In this document: positions 50,199 through 59,009 of the stretch, in pieces
Layout of the letters: each line of letters opens with the position of its first letter
Position numbering within the stretch: position 1 is the first letter of the stretch
Origin: an uncultured Ruegeria sp.
GTDB taxonomy: Bacteria > Pseudomonadota > Alphaproteobacteria > Rhodobacterales > Rhodobacteraceae
Direction of reading: 5' to 3'
DNA length: 64,000 nucleotides
NCBI RefSeq assembly: GCF_947504215.1
Contig: NZ_CANNGO010000008.1
Location: 124,001 to 188,000 of the forward strand
Position numbers and translations under genes: made by a program
The notes under the pieces: model-generated
What the model was told of the DNA's origin: nothing
The model's database searches: none
Seen by the model: the letters and a program-made list of their open reading frames with translations, nothing else

Positions 50199-50969
50199 AT
50201 GAAAGCGTTCTATGGCACCACGCTGCCCAACCCGCTGATGCTGGGCACCGCCCAATATCCCAGCCCGACCATCCTAGAGCAAGCGTTTCGCGCAAGTGGT
50301 GCAGGCGTGGCAACCGTATCTTTGCGCCGGGAAGGGGCAGGCGGCACCGGGCAGACCTTCTGGGCCATGATCCGCGATCTGGGCGTGCAGATCCTGCCCA
50401 ACACGGCCGGGTGTCACACTATCAAAGAGGCCGTGACCACCGCCCAGATGGCACGCGAAGTGTTTGATACGACATGGATCAAGCTGGAATTGATCGGCCA
50501 TACGGACAGTCTGCAACCGGATGTGTTTCAGTTGGTTGAAGCCGCCCGTATTTTGACCGAGGACGGGTTTCAGGTGTTTCCCTATACCACCGAGGATCTG
50601 ATCGTCGGAGAACGGCTGCTTGAGGCCGGGTGCGAAGTTTTAATGCCCTGGGGCGCACCTATTGGGTCTGGTCGCGGTTTGAACAACAAATACGCCTTGC
50701 GCGCGATGCGGGCCGAGTTTCCCGACGTGCCGTTGGTCATAGATGCGGGTATCGGCCTGCCCAGCCACGCCGCCCATGCGATGGAGCTGGGATATGATGC
50801 GGTGTTGCTGAACACTGCTGTGGCCCGAGCGGGCGATCCGATTGAAATGGCGCAGGCCATGGCACTGGCCGTGCAGGCAGGACAGCTGGCCCGTCAGGCC
50901 GACCCGATCGAGCCGCGCGACATGGCCGAAGCCTCAACGCCCGTTGTTGGAAAGGCCTTTTTGTCATGA
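50199..50969 (+). CDS. thiG: Thiazole synthase
   Basis: [49 protein letters not shown]. Confidence 0.94.
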   Translation: MKAFYGTTLPNPLMLGTAQYPSPTILEQAFRASGAGVATVSLRREGAGGTGQTFWAMIRDLGVQILPNTAGCHTIKEAVTTAQMAREVFDTTWIKLELIGHTDSLQPDVFQLVEAARILTEDGFQVFPYTTEDLIVGERLLEAGCEVLMPWGAPIGSGRGLNNKYALRAMRAEFPDVPLVIDAGIGLPSHAAHAMELGYDAVLLNTAVARAGDPIEMAQAMALAVQAGQLARQADPIEPRDMAEASTPVVGKAFLS

Positions 50970-51562
50970 GTTTGGATCGATTTTACCCGATTTTTGACCA
51001 CTCGGATTGGTTGCGCCGGATGCTGCCATTGGGCGTCAAGCTGGTGCAATTGCGCGTAAAGGATCAGCCCGTTGCCGAGGTTCGTAAGCAGATCGTGATC
51101 TCGCAGCAGCTGTGCCGTGAGTATGGCGCCACGTTGGTCGTGAATGACTATTGGCAAGTCGCCATCGACGCGGGATGCGACTGGATTCATCTGGGGCAAG
51201 AGGATCTGGATGACGCCGATCTAAAAGCAATCAGAAATGCGGGTCTAAAACTGGGCGTTTCCACTCATGACGATACCGAACTTGAGCGAGTTCTGGCCAT
51301 GGCCCCGGATTATGTGGCGCTGGGTCCGGTCTATCCGACAATCCTGAAAAAGATGAAATGGCACCAGCAAGGACTGCCCCGGGTGACGGAATGGAAACAG
51401 CGCCTGGGCGACATTCCTTTGGTCGGTATTGGCGGTATGAGCGTGGAGCGCGCGCCCGGCGTGTTGGCTGCTGGCGCTGACATTATATCGGCCGTGACCG
51501 ACATCACACTAAATGCAGACCCCGAGGCGCGTGTACGCGATTGGATTGAGGTTACGCGATGA
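50966..51562 (+). CDS. thiE: Thiamine phosphate synthase
   Basis: [10 protein letters not shown]...[44 protein letters not shown]. Confidence 0.92.
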   Translation: MSLDRFYPIFDHSDWLRRMLPLGVKLVQLRVKDQPVAEVRKQIVISQQLCREYGATLVVNDYWQVAIDAGCDWIHLGQEDLDDADLKAIRNAGLKLGVSTHDDTELERVLAMAPDYVALGPVYPTILKKMKWHQQGLPRVTEWKQRLGDIPLVGIGGMSVERAPGVLAAGADIISAVTDITLNADPEARVRDWIEVTR

Positions 51563-52521
51563 GCCGTTATGCCCGTCAGACAATCCTGCCGGAAGTTGGC
51601 GCAAAGGGTCAGGCCCGCCTGTCGGCTGCGCGTGTGTTGGTTGTGGGCGCGGGCGGGCTGGCGGCACCTGTTTTGCCTTTGTTGGCAGGGGCCGGGGTTG
51701 GGAATCTGACTATCTTGGATGACGACACAATCTCTCTTTCAAACTTGCACCGTCAGACATTGTTCGCCGAACAGGATTGTGATCGTCCCAAAGTTGAGGC
51801 GGCAGCAGAACGATGCCGCGCACTGAACGCGCGTATTGACGTTAGTGCTATGAATCAAGCTCTAACAAGGGCTAATGCCGCCGAATTCATATCCGGCGTC
51901 GATCTGGTTTTGGATTGCGCGGACAGTTATGCGGCCAGTTACACTCTGTCAGATACCTGCCTGGAGATGAGCAAGCCGCTAATCAGCGCGTCGGTGCTTG
52001 GCTTGACTGGATATGTCGGTGGATTCTGCGGCGGTGCCCCGTCCTTGCGCGCTGTGTTCCCCGATGCCCCCGACAGCGGCGCAAGCTGCACCACGGCCGG
52101 CGTGCTGGGCTCCGTCGTTGGAGTGATGGGCGCGATTCAGGCGCAGATGGCTTTGAACCTGATCTTGGGACTCGATCCTTCACCCCTGGCGCAGATGGTG
52201 CAGTTTGACGCCCGTACGTGCCGCAGTACCGGGTTCCGGTTCGATGGTGCGCCAGAGCCGGATACCTATTTTTCATTCATCAGCGCGTCTCAATTGGGAC
52301 CGAGCGATCTGATTGTTGAGCTACGCGATGCGCGGGAAGCGCCGGATCCGATCCATCCGGATGCGCAGCGTATGAACCCTGAGAACCTGAAAATAGAGTC
52401 TAACAAAGACCAAAGACTGGCTTTGTGTTGTGCCACCGGCCTGCGCGCATGGCGTGTGGCCGAACGAATTCAACCGAATTGGCCGGGCGAGATTGTCCTC
52501 GTCGCGGCCTCGACCTCGTGA
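51559..52521 (+). CDS. thiF: ThiF/MoeB-type adenylyltransferase with C-terminal rhodanese-like segment
   Basis: RYARQTILPEVGAKGQARLSAARVLVVGAGGLAAP...NLHRQTLF; C-terminal LIVELRDAREAPDPIHPDA...LALCCATGLRAWRVAERI. Confidence 0.88.
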   Translation: MSRYARQTILPEVGAKGQARLSAARVLVVGAGGLAAPVLPLLAGAGVGNLTILDDDTISLSNLHRQTLFAEQDCDRPKVEAAAERCRALNARIDVSAMNQALTRANAAEFISGVDLVLDCADSYAASYTLSDTCLEMSKPLISASVLGLTGYVGGFCGGAPSLRAVFPDAPDSGASCTTAGVLGSVVGVMGAIQAQMALNLILGLDPSPLAQMVQFDARTCRSTGFRFDGAPEPDTYFSFISASQLGPSDLIVELRDAREAPDPIHPDAQRMNPENLKIESNKDQRLALCCATGLRAWRVAERIQPNWPGEIVLVAASTS

Positions 52522-52540
52522 ACAGAAGGAAATGCGAGAT

Positions 52541-53476
52541 ATGAAGAAGCTGATCGCTGCAATTGCCCTGCTTGCCGCTGCGCCGGCCTGGGCCGAAGAC
52601 AAAATGACCGTTCTTCTGGACTGGTTCATCAACCCCGATCATGGCCCGATCATCGTGGCGCAGGAGAACGGCTATTTCGCCGAACAGGGCCTTGAGGTCG
52701 AGATCGTTCCACCCGCCGACCCCTCGGCGCCACCACGTCTGGTGGCCGCTGGTCAGGCTGATCTGGCCGTGTCCTATCAGCCGCAGCTGCACCTGCAAAT
52801 CCACGAGGGCCTGCCGCTCAAACGTGTCGGCACACTGGTTGCCACCCCGCTGAACTGTCTGCTGGTTCTGGAAGACGGCCCGATCAAATCGCCCGCCGAT
52901 CTTAAGGGTAAGAAAATCGGATTTTCAGTTGCAGGCGTGGAAGAGGCGGTCCTCAGCACAGTTCTGGGCAAGTATGGCGTCAAACTGGACGAGGTTGAGC
53001 TGATTAACGTGAACTTCTCGCTGTCGCCGTCGCTGATGACCGGTCAGGTGGACGCGGTGATCGGTGCCTACCGCAATTTCGAATTGAACCAGATGGATAT
53101 CGAAGGCGTTCCCGGCACCTGCTTCTATATTGAGGAAGAAGGCGTGCCAGCCTATGATGAGCTGATCTATGTCGCCAATCCCGAAACCATGGATATCGAC
53201 AAGGTCACCCGTTTCCTGGCCGCGACCGAAAAGGCAACGCAGTACATCGTCAACAATCCGGACAAAAGCTGGGAAATCTTCTCAGGCACCTCGCCCGAAT
53301 TGCAGGACGAGCTGAACGCCCGCGCGTGGGTCGACACGCTGCCTCGCTTTGCTTTGCGCCCGGCGGGTCTTGAGGCCGGCCGCTATGCAAGGTTCGAAGC
53401 GTTCCTGAAAGACAGCGGCATGATCGACAGCATCAACCCTGTCAGCGACATTGCCATCGACGTGACCGCAAAATGA
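52541..53476 (+). CDS. thiY: Thiamine-precursor ABC transporter substrate-binding protein (NMT1/THI5-like, ThiY)
   Basis: Signal peptide; KMTVLLDWFINPDHGPIIVAQENGYFAEQGLEVEIVPPADPSAPPRLVAAGQADLAVSYQPQ. Confidence 0.88.
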   Translation: MKKLIAAIALLAAAPAWAEDKMTVLLDWFINPDHGPIIVAQENGYFAEQGLEVEIVPPADPSAPPRLVAAGQADLAVSYQPQLHLQIHEGLPLKRVGTLVATPLNCLLVLEDGPIKSPADLKGKKIGFSVAGVEEAVLSTVLGKYGVKLDEVELINVNFSLSPSLMTGQVDAVIGAYRNFELNQMDIEGVPGTCFYIEEEGVPAYDELIYVANPETMDIDKVTRFLAATEKATQYIVNNPDKSWEIFSGTSPELQDELNARAWVDTLPRFALRPAGLEAGRYARFEAFLKDSGMIDSINPVSDIAIDVTAK

Positions 53477-54147
53477 GCGAGTATGGCAAAGCCTTCGCGC
53501 TGATGCGCGATGCTGCGCAGGGGCCGTGGCGGGATTACACCCGCCACACCTTTGTCGAAGGGCTCAAGGACGGCACCCTCCCGCGAGAGGCGTTCCTACA
53601 TTATCTGCGGCAGGATTATGTGTTCCTCACCCATTTCTCGCGCGCTTGGGCGCTGGCGGTGGTCAAGGCGCAGACCCATGAAGAAATGCAGGTCGCCTCG
53701 GCCACGGTGAACGGGTTGATGCATGAAGAGATGATGTTGCATGTGGGCGTCTGCGCCGATGCGGGAATCTCGCGCGAAGAGCTGTTTGCAACGCCCGAGC
53801 GGCCAGAAAACCTAGCCTATACCCGCTTTGTTCTGGAATCCGGGTATTCCGGCGACTACCTGACCCTGCTTGCGGCGCTGGTACCTTGTGTCATCGGCTA
53901 TGCCGAGATCGGATCGCGATTGGCACAGGAGGCGACGTCGGAGACCTATCGCCCGTGGATCGACACCTATGCGGGCGATCAGTATCAAAGCTATTGCCAT
54001 GATATCGGCGCCTTGCTGGATGCGGCGTTGATCAGGCGGTTGGGTGAAAACTATGACCAGCTTCCCGTATGGTCCGACCTCTGCAAGACCTTTGAAACGG
54101 CAACTATGCTCGAGGTCAATTTCTGGCAGATGGGCCTGACCCCATGA
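53473..54147 (+). CDS. tenA: TenA-family thiaminase II / aminopyrimidine aminohydrolase
   Basis: FVEGLKDGTLPREAFLHYLRQDYVFLTHFSRAWALAV; PCVIGYAEIG. Confidence 0.9.
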   Translation: MSEYGKAFALMRDAAQGPWRDYTRHTFVEGLKDGTLPREAFLHYLRQDYVFLTHFSRAWALAVVKAQTHEEMQVASATVNGLMHEEMMLHVGVCADAGISREELFATPERPENLAYTRFVLESGYSGDYLTLLAALVPCVIGYAEIGSRLAQEATSETYRPWIDTYAGDQYQSYCHDIGALLDAALIRRLGENYDQLPVWSDLCKTFETATMLEVNFWQMGLTP

Positions 54148-54872
54148 TCCCAGCGCCCGACCTTACGATTAGTGGACATGCCAGTATCGATGGCGCGGCT
54201 TTGTTCGCGCCGCTGACCCTGACCCTTGCGGCGGGGCAATGGACGTGTCTGCTGGGCGGGTCGGGCGTTGGCAAAACAACGGTTCTTCGTTTGATTGCCG
54301 GGCTTGAGACCGGGGCGAAATTCACCGGGCAGATTACTGCCAGCGATGGCCAGCCCGTCGCAGCGCGGGTCGCCTATATGGCGCAGGACGATCTGCTGCT
54401 GCCATGGGCCACCGTGGCGCAGAATGTCTCGTTGGGTGCGCGGTTGCGCCGGGAAAAGCCCGATCTGGCCCGTCGCGACCGTCTGATCGAACGGATGCGG
54501 TTACAGAACCACATGACCAAAAAACCCTCCGAGCTTTCGGGCGGTCAACGTCAACGTGTCGCGCTTGCGCGTACGCTGATGGAAGACCGGCCCATTGTGT
54601 TGCTGGATGAGCCGTTTTCGGCCCTCGACGCCCGCACTCGGGCCGATATGCAGGAATTGGCTGCCGAGGCGCTACACGGCCGTACGGTTCTACTGGTGAC
54701 CCATGATCCGGGTGAGGCCGCGCGACTGGGCCAATCGATTGTTGTCATGACACCGTCAGGTCTGACGCCCTGCCAACCGCCCCACGCTCCGGCCCCGCGC
54801 AAGGTTGACGATGTTGAGACGCTGGAAACCCAAGGTTCACTGCTGCGGCTTCTGCGGGAGGAGGTGGCATGA
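54144..54872 (+). CDS. thiZ: ABC transporter ATP-binding protein (ThiZ)
   Basis: LLGGSGVGKTTVLRLIAGLETG; LSGGQRQRVALARTLMEDRPIVLLDEPFSALDART; operon context. Confidence 0.86.
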   Translation: MIPAPDLTISGHASIDGAALFAPLTLTLAAGQWTCLLGGSGVGKTTVLRLIAGLETGAKFTGQITASDGQPVAARVAYMAQDDLLLPWATVAQNVSLGARLRREKPDLARRDRLIERMRLQNHMTKKPSELSGGQRQRVALARTLMEDRPIVLLDEPFSALDARTRADMQELAAEALHGRTVLLVTHDPGEAARLGQSIVVMTPSGLTPCQPPHAPAPRKVDDVETLETQGSLLRLLREEVA

Positions 54873-55603
54873 AATACTTGTCGGCCCTCGCTGCGACCCT
54901 GTTTGCGTTGGCGATCTGGCAAGGCATTGTCACCCTGACCGGCCTGCCGAAATTCATCTTGCCTGGCCCGGCACTGGTAGCCGAGACGTGGTGGCAGAAC
55001 CGCTGGGTGATCGCCGAGCATACCTGGATCACAGCCGTCGAGGTGGTGATTGGCATGGCGTTTGGCACGGTTCTGGGGGTGATCACTGCGCTGCAACTGG
55101 CCAATTCCCGTGCCGCGCGGGTGCTGGTGCAGCCGATGCTGGTGTTCACGCAGGCGCTGCCCGTCTTTGCATTGGCCCCGCTGCTGACGCTTTGGCTGGG
55201 TTATGGCCTGTGGTCCAAGGTGGCGATGGCGGTGCTGATCATCTATTTCCCGATAACTTCATCCTTTTTCGACGGGCTGATGCGCACGCCGTCGGGCTAT
55301 CTTGATCTGGCGCGCACCATGCAGGCCAATCGCCGCACGGTTTTATGGCACATCCGCGTTCCCGCTGCCTTGCCCTCGCTGGCCTCGGGGATGCGGCTGT
55401 CGGCGGTTTATGCCCCGATCGGGGCGGTGATCGGCGAATGGGTCGGCTCGTCGCAAGGATTGGGTTATCTGATGCTATTGGCAAATGGCCGCGCCAAGAC
55501 CGATCTAATGTTTGCAGCGATGCTGACCTTGGGCGTGTTCTCGATCCTTCTGCACATGATCGTCCGTCGCGCCACGGCGCGCATGGCCGGTGAGATGCGT
55601 TAA
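54869..55603 (+). CDS. thiX: ABC transporter permease (ThiX)
   Basis: BPD-type permease, EAA-like DLARTMQANRRTVLWHIRVPAALPSLASGMRLS; operon context. Confidence 0.85.
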   Translation: MKYLSALAATLFALAIWQGIVTLTGLPKFILPGPALVAETWWQNRWVIAEHTWITAVEVVIGMAFGTVLGVITALQLANSRAARVLVQPMLVFTQALPVFALAPLLTLWLGYGLWSKVAMAVLIIYFPITSSFFDGLMRTPSGYLDLARTMQANRRTVLWHIRVPAALPSLASGMRLSAVYAPIGAVIGEWVGSSQGLGYLMLLANGRAKTDLMFAAMLTLGVFSILLHMIVRRATARMAGEMR

Positions 55604-55638
55604 CCATTCGGAAACCGATTCTGCGCCAGTGTGGCGGC

Positions 55639-56394
55639 ATGACACAAGACGCCTTTGCCGAAGCCTCGATGCTGTTTGACACGGACGAAGCACCCGCGCA
55701 GCCGCTGCCGTCTGGTCGGTTACCTTCCTACATCAAAGATCATCGGCGGCGGTTGCGCGAAAGGTTCATGTCCGGCGGGTCGGCCGCGATGCCGGATTAT
55801 GAGTTGTTGGAGCTGGTCCTGTTCCGGTCCATCCCCCGGCAAGATGTGAAGCCATTGGCGCGCACATTGATCGATACGTTCGGCGATTTCAACCGTGTGC
55901 TGACTGCACCTCAGGAACGACTGCGTGATATCAAAGGCGTAGGCGACACGGTAATCACCGATCTGAAGATCCTCGAAGCCTGCGCCCATCGCATGGCCCG
56001 CGCACGAGTGATGCAGCGGCACGTAATCTCAGGATGGGATGCGCTGGTGGACTACTGTCACACCACCATGGCCCATCGCGAGACTGAGCAGTTTCGCGTG
56101 TTCTATCTGGATCGTAAGAATGTGCTGATCGCGGATGAGGAACAGGCCAAAGGCACCGTTGACCATGTTCCGGTTTATCCGCGTGAGGTCGCCAAACGCG
56201 CCTTAGAGCTGAACGCCTCGGCGCTGATCGTGGTCCACAACCACCCGTCAGGCGATCCGACCCCGTCACAATCGGATATAGATATGACCAATCGCATTCA
56301 GGATGCCTGTACAGCACTCGGGTTGACCCTGCATGACCATCTGATCATCGGCAAATCAACCGAACTTAGTTTTCGGTCAGAAGGCTACCTTTAG
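55639..56394 (+). CDS. radC: DNA repair protein RadC (JAB domain)
   Basis: VPVYPREVAKRALELNASALIVVHNHPSGDPTPSQSDI...LGLTLHDHLIIG. Confidence 0.95.
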   Translation: MTQDAFAEASMLFDTDEAPAQPLPSGRLPSYIKDHRRRLRERFMSGGSAAMPDYELLELVLFRSIPRQDVKPLARTLIDTFGDFNRVLTAPQERLRDIKGVGDTVITDLKILEACAHRMARARVMQRHVISGWDALVDYCHTTMAHRETEQFRVFYLDRKNVLIADEEQAKGTVDHVPVYPREVAKRALELNASALIVVHNHPSGDPTPSQSDIDMTNRIQDACTALGLTLHDHLIIGKSTELSFRSEGYL

Positions 56395-56397
56395 CCG

Positions 56398-57954
56398 CTA
56401 CTGCACCCAAACTTCGACCCGGCGATTGACTTTGCGGCCCCAATCGGTGTCGTCACAAGCCATCGGCATCGCCTCACCGAACCCATCGACTGAAACCTCA
56501 ACGCTGTCCGGAATGGCGGTTTCTACCGCTGCCAAAACGGCATTGCGCACGGTTTGGGCCCGACGCAATGCAATGCGGGCGTTGGCTGCGGCGGCACCGT
56601 CACCGTCGCTGAACCCGACAAAGACCAGTTTGCGGGCATCAAACCTGCCGGCCTCAAGCGCTTGTGCCAGATTCAGGATGTTGGATCGTGATTGGGCGTC
56701 GGGTCGGGACGATCCGGTCTCGAACCGGAAAGACAAAGACAGCCGAGACAAGGGACGCAATGTCGCGATCATGCGCTGCAACTCCTCCAATCCGACCTCG
56801 GCGCTGCCGGTGACGATTGCATTGGCCAGACGGTCACCCTGAAGCCCGATCTGCATCGTTTCAGGGGTCTGGTCGACAAAACCTGCTTGTCGGATCGCCA
56901 TCTGAGCATCCGGACTTTGGCTATAAGACAGGAATTGACGTGCCACCCGCGGCAGACGGCGTTCGGGCAAATACAAAAACATGGGCGATGTCAGCGGGTA
57001 GTCTTCGGTCTTGATCGACTGACGCGTTGCGGCCAGCGCATGCCCACAGCCCCCGGTTAACGGCAACGCGCGGGCCGCTTCGGCTGAGGCTTGACTGGCA
57101 ATCCCGATGGCAAAGGGATCATCTGCGACCGCACGCACCAGATCGCTGCCCCGTGAATGCCGGATGGCAGACGCCGACAGCTCGACCCCGGCTGGGATCA
57201 AAAGTTGATCTTCAACGGCCTGCGCCAGTCCCGATCCCGCATCGGGCATGTACAGAGCAATTGGAGCGTCCGGACCGCCAAGATCTGACCAATTGGAAAT
57301 CTCGCCAGACAAAACGCGGGCCAGATCGCCGGGCGAGATCTGACGCACCACATTGTCTTGCGCCACCACTGGCACCATGGCGTCCAGCGCCACAACCCGA
57401 GACCGGCGGGTCTGTGCCAGATCGCCAAGCCCTGCAGATTGGGCCGCCTCGCGTTCAGTTTCTCGGATCTCACGCAAGGCCATGACGATGTCGGTATTGT
57501 TTTCGATCAGATCGGCAAATCCCCGATCGGTGTTGCCCAGGTGAAAGAACAGGCGCGCCAGCGGGGCTTGCCGTCCGTTTTGGTATAGCTCGTACTGAAA
57601 CGTGCTTTGATCTACGCGCGCAGGCGTTGCTGTCAAACCCTCTTGTTGGGCGAAGCCGATAATCAGCGCGGGTAGGACGGTTTCAGCCATCACGGATGAG
57701 CCCGAAAACCGAACCTCAGCCACGAAATCGGTCAAGTTGGGGCAGGCCGGCCCGTCGCAGGTGACGCCTGACCCATCAACGGTCAACTCGCCGAATTGTG
57801 TATCGACCCGGTAGAATTCCCCATCGAACCCCAACAGATTGCCGGTCACCTCGACCTTGCCGTCATGCGAGGTGAGCGTGATGTCCTGCGCCATGACGCC
57901 TGATGCCAGCGTCATCGATAACAGTGCAGCCGCTGCTGCACGAAGAAATGTCAT
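56398..57954 (-). CDS. PstS-like periplasmic substrate-binding protein with C-terminal OmpA-like domain
   Basis: Signal peptide; VRFSGSSVMAETVLPALI; GEISNWSDLGGPDAPIALYMPDAGSGLAQAVED; C-terminal LVFVGFSDGDGAAAANARIALRRAQTVRNAV...WGRKVNRRVEVWVQ. Confidence 0.83.
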   Translation of the reverse strand: MTFLRAAAAALLSMTLASGVMAQDITLTSHDGKVEVTGNLLGFDGEFYRVDTQFGELTVDGSGVTCDGPACPNLTDFVAEVRFSGSSVMAETVLPALIIGFAQQEGLTATPARVDQSTFQYELYQNGRQAPLARLFFHLGNTDRGFADLIENNTDIVMALREIRETEREAAQSAGLGDLAQTRRSRVVALDAMVPVVAQDNVVRQISPGDLARVLSGEISNWSDLGGPDAPIALYMPDAGSGLAQAVEDQLLIPAGVELSASAIRHSRGSDLVRAVADDPFAIGIASQASAEAARALPLTGGCGHALAATRQSIKTEDYPLTSPMFLYLPERRLPRVARQFLSYSQSPDAQMAIRQAGFVDQTPETMQIGLQGDRLANAIVTGSAEVGLEELQRMIATLRPLSRLSLSFRFETGSSRPDAQSRSNILNLAQALEAGRFDARKLVFVGFSDGDGAAAANARIALRRAQTVRNAVLAAVETAIPDSVEVSVDGFGEAMPMACDDTDWGRKVNRRVEVWVQ

Positions 57955-57978
57955 AAGATGGTCGAGCCTGCTTGCGGA

Positions 57979-58908
57979 TTACTTTGCCGCAACTTTCAGG
58001 TCTTGGAGCAGATTATTCAACACCATAAACTCACCAGCTTGCGAACAATCCGGCAAATTCAGTATCAAATCCCGTGACCGCAGGCGGCGGTCTGCGCGCA
58101 GTTCCAGTGACTGCGCGCTCAGAGTCTGTCCGCAGTTCGCCTCGGTCACTTCAGCTTCGACGGTCAGATCAATCGTACCGGATTGATCCGCCTGACCTGT
58201 CGGGAAGGAATAGACCTCGATATTTTGCGCCTCAACAAGCCCGGAATGGCCAAGGCTAACGACGTTACCCGCCCCGTAGGCCGACGTGTCCGCCCAGATA
58301 TGGCCTTCGCCGCCGTAACTGGCACCAAATTCCAACGCGTGAATCTGCAGCGCGGTATCGCCCCGCCATTGCAGTACGACACGTTCATGCTCGGCAATGT
58401 CCGGGACATGGGTTGTCGCAACAGTCCCGGTCTCATCTTCGAAGGAAATCAGGAAAATCGCATATTCTGACAATGCCGGAATGGTCAGGTTCAGTGCACC
58501 GTTTTTGTCGGTCATCTGAGTGACGGTCAGCCCGCTGTGATGGATTTCGACCCGTTTTTCCAGGTGGCAGGGGGCCTTTACGCGCAGTCGTGCTTTGGCG
58601 CCGGGCACTGCAACGGCCCGTGCACCCATGGCGCAGTTTTTTTGAGTTCGGGTAGGGGCTGGTAAAGTGCGTGTGGTCGTGGACACAACACTTGTATGTT
58701 CTGCGATTGCATCGGACGGTGAAGAAGATGTCAGGACGATGCTTTCAAGGCCCGCAAGGACTGAGGCTTGATCGGCAGTCGAAGCGACAGGCACATTGTC
58801 CTGCGCCCCGCTTGGCTGCGCGGACGTTCCATTTTGCATCAGGTAGCCAATGCCTAAGGCACAAGCGACTGTGCCGCACATGGTCACATAGTTCCGTACA
58901 ACGAACAA
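57979..58908 (-). CDS. Hypothetical secreted/membrane-anchored protein
   Basis: 309-aa ORF with an N-terminal hydrophobic segment; no family recognised. Confidence 0.55.
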   Translation of the reverse strand: MFVVRNYVTMCGTVACALGIGYLMQNGTSAQPSGAQDNVPVASTADQASVLAGLESIVLTSSSPSDAIAEHTSVVSTTTRTLPAPTRTQKNCAMGARAVAVPGAKARLRVKAPCHLEKRVEIHHSGLTVTQMTDKNGALNLTIPALSEYAIFLISFEDETGTVATTHVPDIAEHERVVLQWRGDTALQIHALEFGASYGGEGHIWADTSAYGAGNVVSLGHSGLVEAQNIEVYSFPTGQADQSGTIDLTVEAEVTEANCGQTLSAQSLELRADRRLRSRDLILNLPDCSQAGEFMVLNNLLQDLKVAAK

Positions 58909-59009
58909 TTCACTCTCCCCCCGTGTCAGGAGCGAGTCGCAATGTCGTTAATAATCACGGCCAATTTGTGGCCGCGAGGCGGACTCATTGTGGTTGACTG
59001 CGGGTGACG

